This document shows positions 5,605 to 7,177 of a stretch of 7,177 nt of DNA, in pieces. The stretch's first letter is position 1. Each line of letters starts with the position of its first letter. The notes beneath the pieces were generated by a model. The model was not told the origin of the DNA and did no database searches. It was given only the letters and a program-made list of their open reading frames with translations. This DNA is from Mageeibacillus sp. UBA3781 (GTDB lineage: Bacteria > Bacillota > Clostridia > Saccharofermentanales > Saccharofermentanaceae), in contig DFFH01000114.1 of assembly GCA_002368805.1 (NCBI GenBank), positions 1-7,177 on the forward strand. The letters are read 5' to 3'. Both the position numbers and the translations under genes were made by a program.

Positions 5605-6390
5605 TCAGGCATCCAGCACATCACACCATAACCTCTGACGCATCTCATTCAGCGCATAACGCTGATTCATCGGAGTATCGATATGGATACTCTCATAACG
5701 CGGTTTCCATAAATTCTCATATACGTTTACCTCGTCATAGAGAACAGGAAGATTCATACTTCTCATCCGTGTCACCATCGTCCCCTCTTCCCGATGAACA
5801 GCTGCCATCTGGTGGGTCTTATCGTAAAGGAGGAAGTTCGTATCTCCCAGCCTCTTCTCAAAGTAATCCGCCAGTCCCGGCAGCACCAGATTTCTTGGTG
5901 TGATGCAGGAGATCATAACATCCGGAAACGAGCGGAAGCGAAGTCCTCCCTCAATATTCTTCACTTCCGACCGATAGTTCCTGTATGCCCGGAGCACCTC
6001 CTGGATCAGATCCTCCCCATCCTTCGGGACAGAAACTTTACCATATGATTCTCTCTCCTCAGTTCCCCCCTCAAAGAGTATCCTTCGCCCCATCCAGTAT
6101 CCCAGACGGATATACCTGAACAGCGTCATCTCCTTATCCGGAAGATGTGTCAGAAAAACATCCCGGACGATATCCTGTGCTTCCATTCCGATCTTTTTAC
6201 TCAGCGAAATATATACGCTCTGCGCCTTTTCCCACTCGGTCGGGATCCATGTCGCCGTCTCCCCCAGAAGCGGCAGTCCCTCTTCCACATAGATATATTT
6301 CGGCACTTCTCTTCTTACATAACTCGCATAGATGCAGCACAGAAATCCCTCAAATGTTCCATCGTAAATATATTCCAGATCAGGTTCCAT
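5605..6390 (-). CDS. DUF4130 / TIGR03915-family probable DNA metabolism protein
   Basis: Numbering is from ATG 6390 (261 residues). The opening YIYDGTFEGFLCCIYASY (about 7-24) and the C-terminal region FPDVMISCITPRNLVLPGLADYFEKR with LLYDKTHQMAAVHR (about 155-200) match my memory of the TIGR03915 family. Its genes usually accompany a radical SAM protein (TIGR03916), and the family is sometimes fused to a uracil-DNA-glycosylase-like domain, so a role in DNA repair or modification is suspected. No catalytic activity is established. This copy has no glycosylase domain. The frame extends to a TTG at 6408, but GAGGAGGAG (6397-6405) lies between that codon and the ATG, so ATG 6390 is the better start. 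It stands alone: its downstream neighbour converges and its upstream neighbour diverges, and no radical SAM partner is in the window. A near-perfect promoter lies upstream. Confidence 0.82.
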   Translation of the reverse strand: MEPDLEYIYDGTFEGFLCCIYASYVRREVPKYIYVEEGLPLLGETATWIPTEWEKAQSVYISLSKKIGMEAQDIVRDVFLTHLPDKEMTLFRYIRLGYWMGRRILFEGGTEERESYGKVSVPKDGEDLIQEVLRAYRNYRSEVKNIEGGLRFRSFPDVMISCITPRNLVLPGLADYFEKRLGDTNFLLYDKTHQMAAVHREEGTMVTRMRSMNLPVLYDEVNVYENLWKPRYESIHIDTPMNQRYALNEMRQRLWCDVLDA

Positions 6391-6396
6391 ATCCGT

Positions 6397-6405
6397 CTCC
6401 TCCTC
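6397..6405 (-). promoter_or_regulatory. Ribosome binding site that sets the DUF4130 start
   Basis: The minus strand reads GAGGAGGAG, ending six bases before ATG 6390 and lying just downstream of the in-frame TTG at 6408. Translation should therefore start at the ATG. Confidence 0.75.
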
Positions 6406-6438
6406 CAAAAGCGAAATTACGTTCTCTTTGTAAGTTGA

Positions 6439-6467
6439 ATTTTAAGACCGAACATTCGTTTTGTCAA
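6439..6467 (-). promoter_or_regulatory. Sigma-A-type promoter of the DUF4130 gene
   Basis: The minus strand has TTGACA (6467-6462), a 17-bp spacer and TAAAAT (6444-6439): a perfect -35 box with a five-of-six -10 box. Transcription should start near 6432, about 42 bases before the ATG. Such a strong promoter in front of an uncommon gene suggests that it is normally repressed. Confidence 0.75.
6449..6462 (-). promoter_or_regulatory. LexA-box-like sequence inside the DUF4130 promoter spacer (candidate)
   Basis: The minus strand reads AAAAC-GAAT-GTTCG. Against the Gram-positive LexA site CGAAC-N4-GTTCG, the right half is perfect and the left half matches three of five bases. The site lies between the -35 and -10 boxes. 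The match is incomplete, so this is a candidate only. Confidence 0.3.
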
Positions 6468-6481
6468 TCCCAATATTGGGA
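6468..6481. repeat. Perfect 14-bp palindrome between the divergent DUF4130 and surE genes
   Basis: TCCCAATATTGGGA equals its own reverse complement. It directly abuts the -35 box of the minus-strand promoter and ends 9 bp before the candidate surE promoter, so it could be an operator for one or both genes. Confidence 0.45.
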
Positions 6482-6490
6482 CTGCGAAAA

Positions 6491-6499
6491 TGTTATTAT
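6491..6499 (+). promoter_or_regulatory. Extended -10 promoter candidate for surE
   Basis: TGTTATTAT fits TG-n-TATTAT, with five of six bases matching TATAAT. No good -35 box is seen. The transcript would start near 6506, about 85 bases before the surE start codon. Confidence 0.4.
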
Positions 6500-6506
6500 C
6501 CTCACA

Positions 6507-6519
6507 TCCGAAATTCGGA
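6507..6519. repeat. Inverted repeat at the 5' end of the surE leader
   Basis: TCCGAA-A-TTCGGA is a perfect 6-1-6 inverted repeat placed where the surE transcript should begin. Its right arm touches the ribosome binding site of the two-codon frame that follows. As RNA the one-base loop is too tight for full pairing, so a protein-binding site is more likely. Confidence 0.35.
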
Positions 6520-6544
6520 AAGGAGAGTTCTTATGAGATAATAA
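6519..6544 (+). other. Two-codon leader reading frame (Met-Arg, double stop) with a strong ribosome binding site
   Basis: AAAGGAGAG (6519-6527) is a strong ribosome binding site. Seven bases after its GGAG core comes ATG (6533-6535), followed by AGA, TAA and TAA. The frame encodes only Met-Arg and ends 50 bases before the surE ATG, in a different frame from surE. It could be a regulatory start-stop element or a relic of a lost gene start. Confidence 0.4.
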
Positions 6545-6591
6545 AAAAGCACTTCACAACTGAATATTCGCCTGAGGGAGAATCAAATTAT

Positions 6592-7177
6592 ATGGGAAAG
6601 ACTTGGAAAATACTGATCACCAACGATGACGGAATCGACGCCAAAGGACTAAAACGTCTGGCGGAAGCGGCAAGCAAATATGGTGAAGTCTGGGTCGTCG
6701 CACCGGACGGACAAAGAAGTGCCGCATCCCACAGTCTGACGATCAATGATCCTCTGGATGTCTATCCGGTGGAGTGGGGAATGGAAAATGTGCATGCTTT
6801 TTCCTGCACCGGACTTCCCTCTGACTGTGTCCGTATCGGCAGTAAATATGTAATGCCGGAAGAACCGGATGTGGTTTTCTCCGGTATCAATAACGGCTTT
6901 AACGCAGGCGCGGATATCCAATATTCCGCCACCGTCAACGCCGCACTCGATGCAGCTATATGCGGCTATCCGGCAGTTGCTTTTTCCGAAGGATTTCTCA
7001 ACGATCCCCGAAGCAGCGGTCACGGGCACAAGGTCACCGATGAGTATCTGCCCATCATTCTTAAGGCCCTGATTGATCCGGATCCGGCAGGTGCTTTTCG
7101 CGAAGAAAGAATAAATACTCTGAAAGCCGGTCAGGTGGTCAATGTCAATTTTCCGGACTGCGCACCGGAAGAATGTA
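6592..7177 (+). CDS. surE: SurE 5'/3'-nucleotidase (partial, C-terminus beyond right edge)
   Basis: The first 195 residues are visible, and the frame is open at the right edge. SurE is a cytoplasmic, metal-dependent nucleotidase that removes phosphate from nucleoside 5'- and 3'-monophosphates and is linked to stationary-phase survival. The family motifs are present in order: KILITNDDGIDA (6-17), VVAPDGQRSAASHSLT (35-50), CTGLPSDCV (72-80), PDVVFSGINNGFNAG (92-106) and YSATVNAALDAA (111-122). The metal ligands known from E. coli SurE (D8, D9, S39, N92) correspond to D12, D13, S43 and N100. The ATG at 6592 is chosen because it places the first strand as in other SurE proteins, and AGGGAG (6575-6580) lies upstream, slightly far at 11 bases. 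The frame stays open back to an ATG at 6490, but that extension is unlike the family. Confidence 0.95.
   Translation, partial: MGKTWKILITNDDGIDAKGLKRLAEAASKYGEVWVVAPDGQRSAASHSLTINDPLDVYPVEWGMENVHAFSCTGLPSDCVRIGSKYVMPEEPDVVFSGINNGFNAGADIQYSATVNAALDAAICGYPAVAFSEGFLNDPRSSGHGHKVTDEYLPIILKALIDPDPAGAFREERINTLKAGQVVNVNFPDCAPEEC

Noticed and set aside
6391..6408. Longer DUF4130 start at TTG 6408
   Set aside because: The extra codons are the ribosome binding site GAGGAGGAG itself, which serves ATG 6390.
6490..6591. N-terminal extension of SurE from ATG 6490
   Set aside because: The frame is open, but there is no ribosome binding site before 6490, and SurE proteins begin just before the ITNDDG motif.
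6649..7029. 126-codon minus-strand frame across surE
   Set aside because: It is antisense to conserved SurE motifs and has no features of its own.
1..7177. CRISPR array, tRNA, insertion sequence or phage genes
   Set aside because: No spaced repeats, cloverleaf, transposase or integrase motif, or terminal inverted repeats were seen on either strand.

Overview
The window looks like chromosomal DNA from a Firmicute of the Clostridia, most likely Lachnospiraceae-like. This is inferred from the style of the protein families, medium base composition, strong AGGAGG-type ribosome binding sites and sigma-A-type promoters; no rRNA or other lineage marker is present. There are eight real protein-coding genes. 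No tRNA or rRNA gene, insertion sequence, phage gene or CRISPR array is visible.

Left block, minus strand (about 4002 down to 1): a tightly packed five-gene set that reads as one operon. In transcription order it holds a shikimate-kinase-family kinase with an altered substrate pocket, a lysine-rich ArsR/SmtB-type regulator whose start lies inside the kinase gene, an MnmM (YtqB)-type tRNA wobble-uridine methyltransferase, an intracellular GH43-type glycosidase, and a membrane-anchored metallophosphoesterase that runs off the left edge. Junctions are a 53-bp overlap, a 6-bp gap, a 61-bp gap and a 4-bp ATGA overlap. The products have no obvious shared pathway, so co-regulation by the ArsR-type protein is the only visible link.

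Middle block: a divergent intergenic region (3943-4175) separates this operon from a plus-strand MATE efflux transporter. It holds three inverted repeats, an extended -10 promoter for the operon, a TATAAT box for the transporter, and a transporter leader in which one pyrimidine 7-mer can pair either with an upstream purine 7-mer or with an identical copy that is the ribosome binding site.

Right block: the MATE gene converges on a minus-strand gene of the DUF4130/TIGR03915 'probable DNA metabolism' family, with only 22 bp between them. That gene has a near-consensus promoter (TTGACA, 17-bp spacer, TAAAAT) with a LexA-box-like sequence in the spacer. Divergent from it is surE (5'/3'-nucleotidase), cut by the right edge. 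Its leader carries a well-formed ribosome binding site followed by only ATG AGA TAA TAA, a two-codon reading frame.

No clear new multi-gene defence or mobile system is visible. The most interesting signals are regulatory: the transporter leader switch, the operon's candidate zinc-sensing regulator with a histone-H1-like tail, the possible SOS control of the DUF4130 gene, and the two-codon leader frame.
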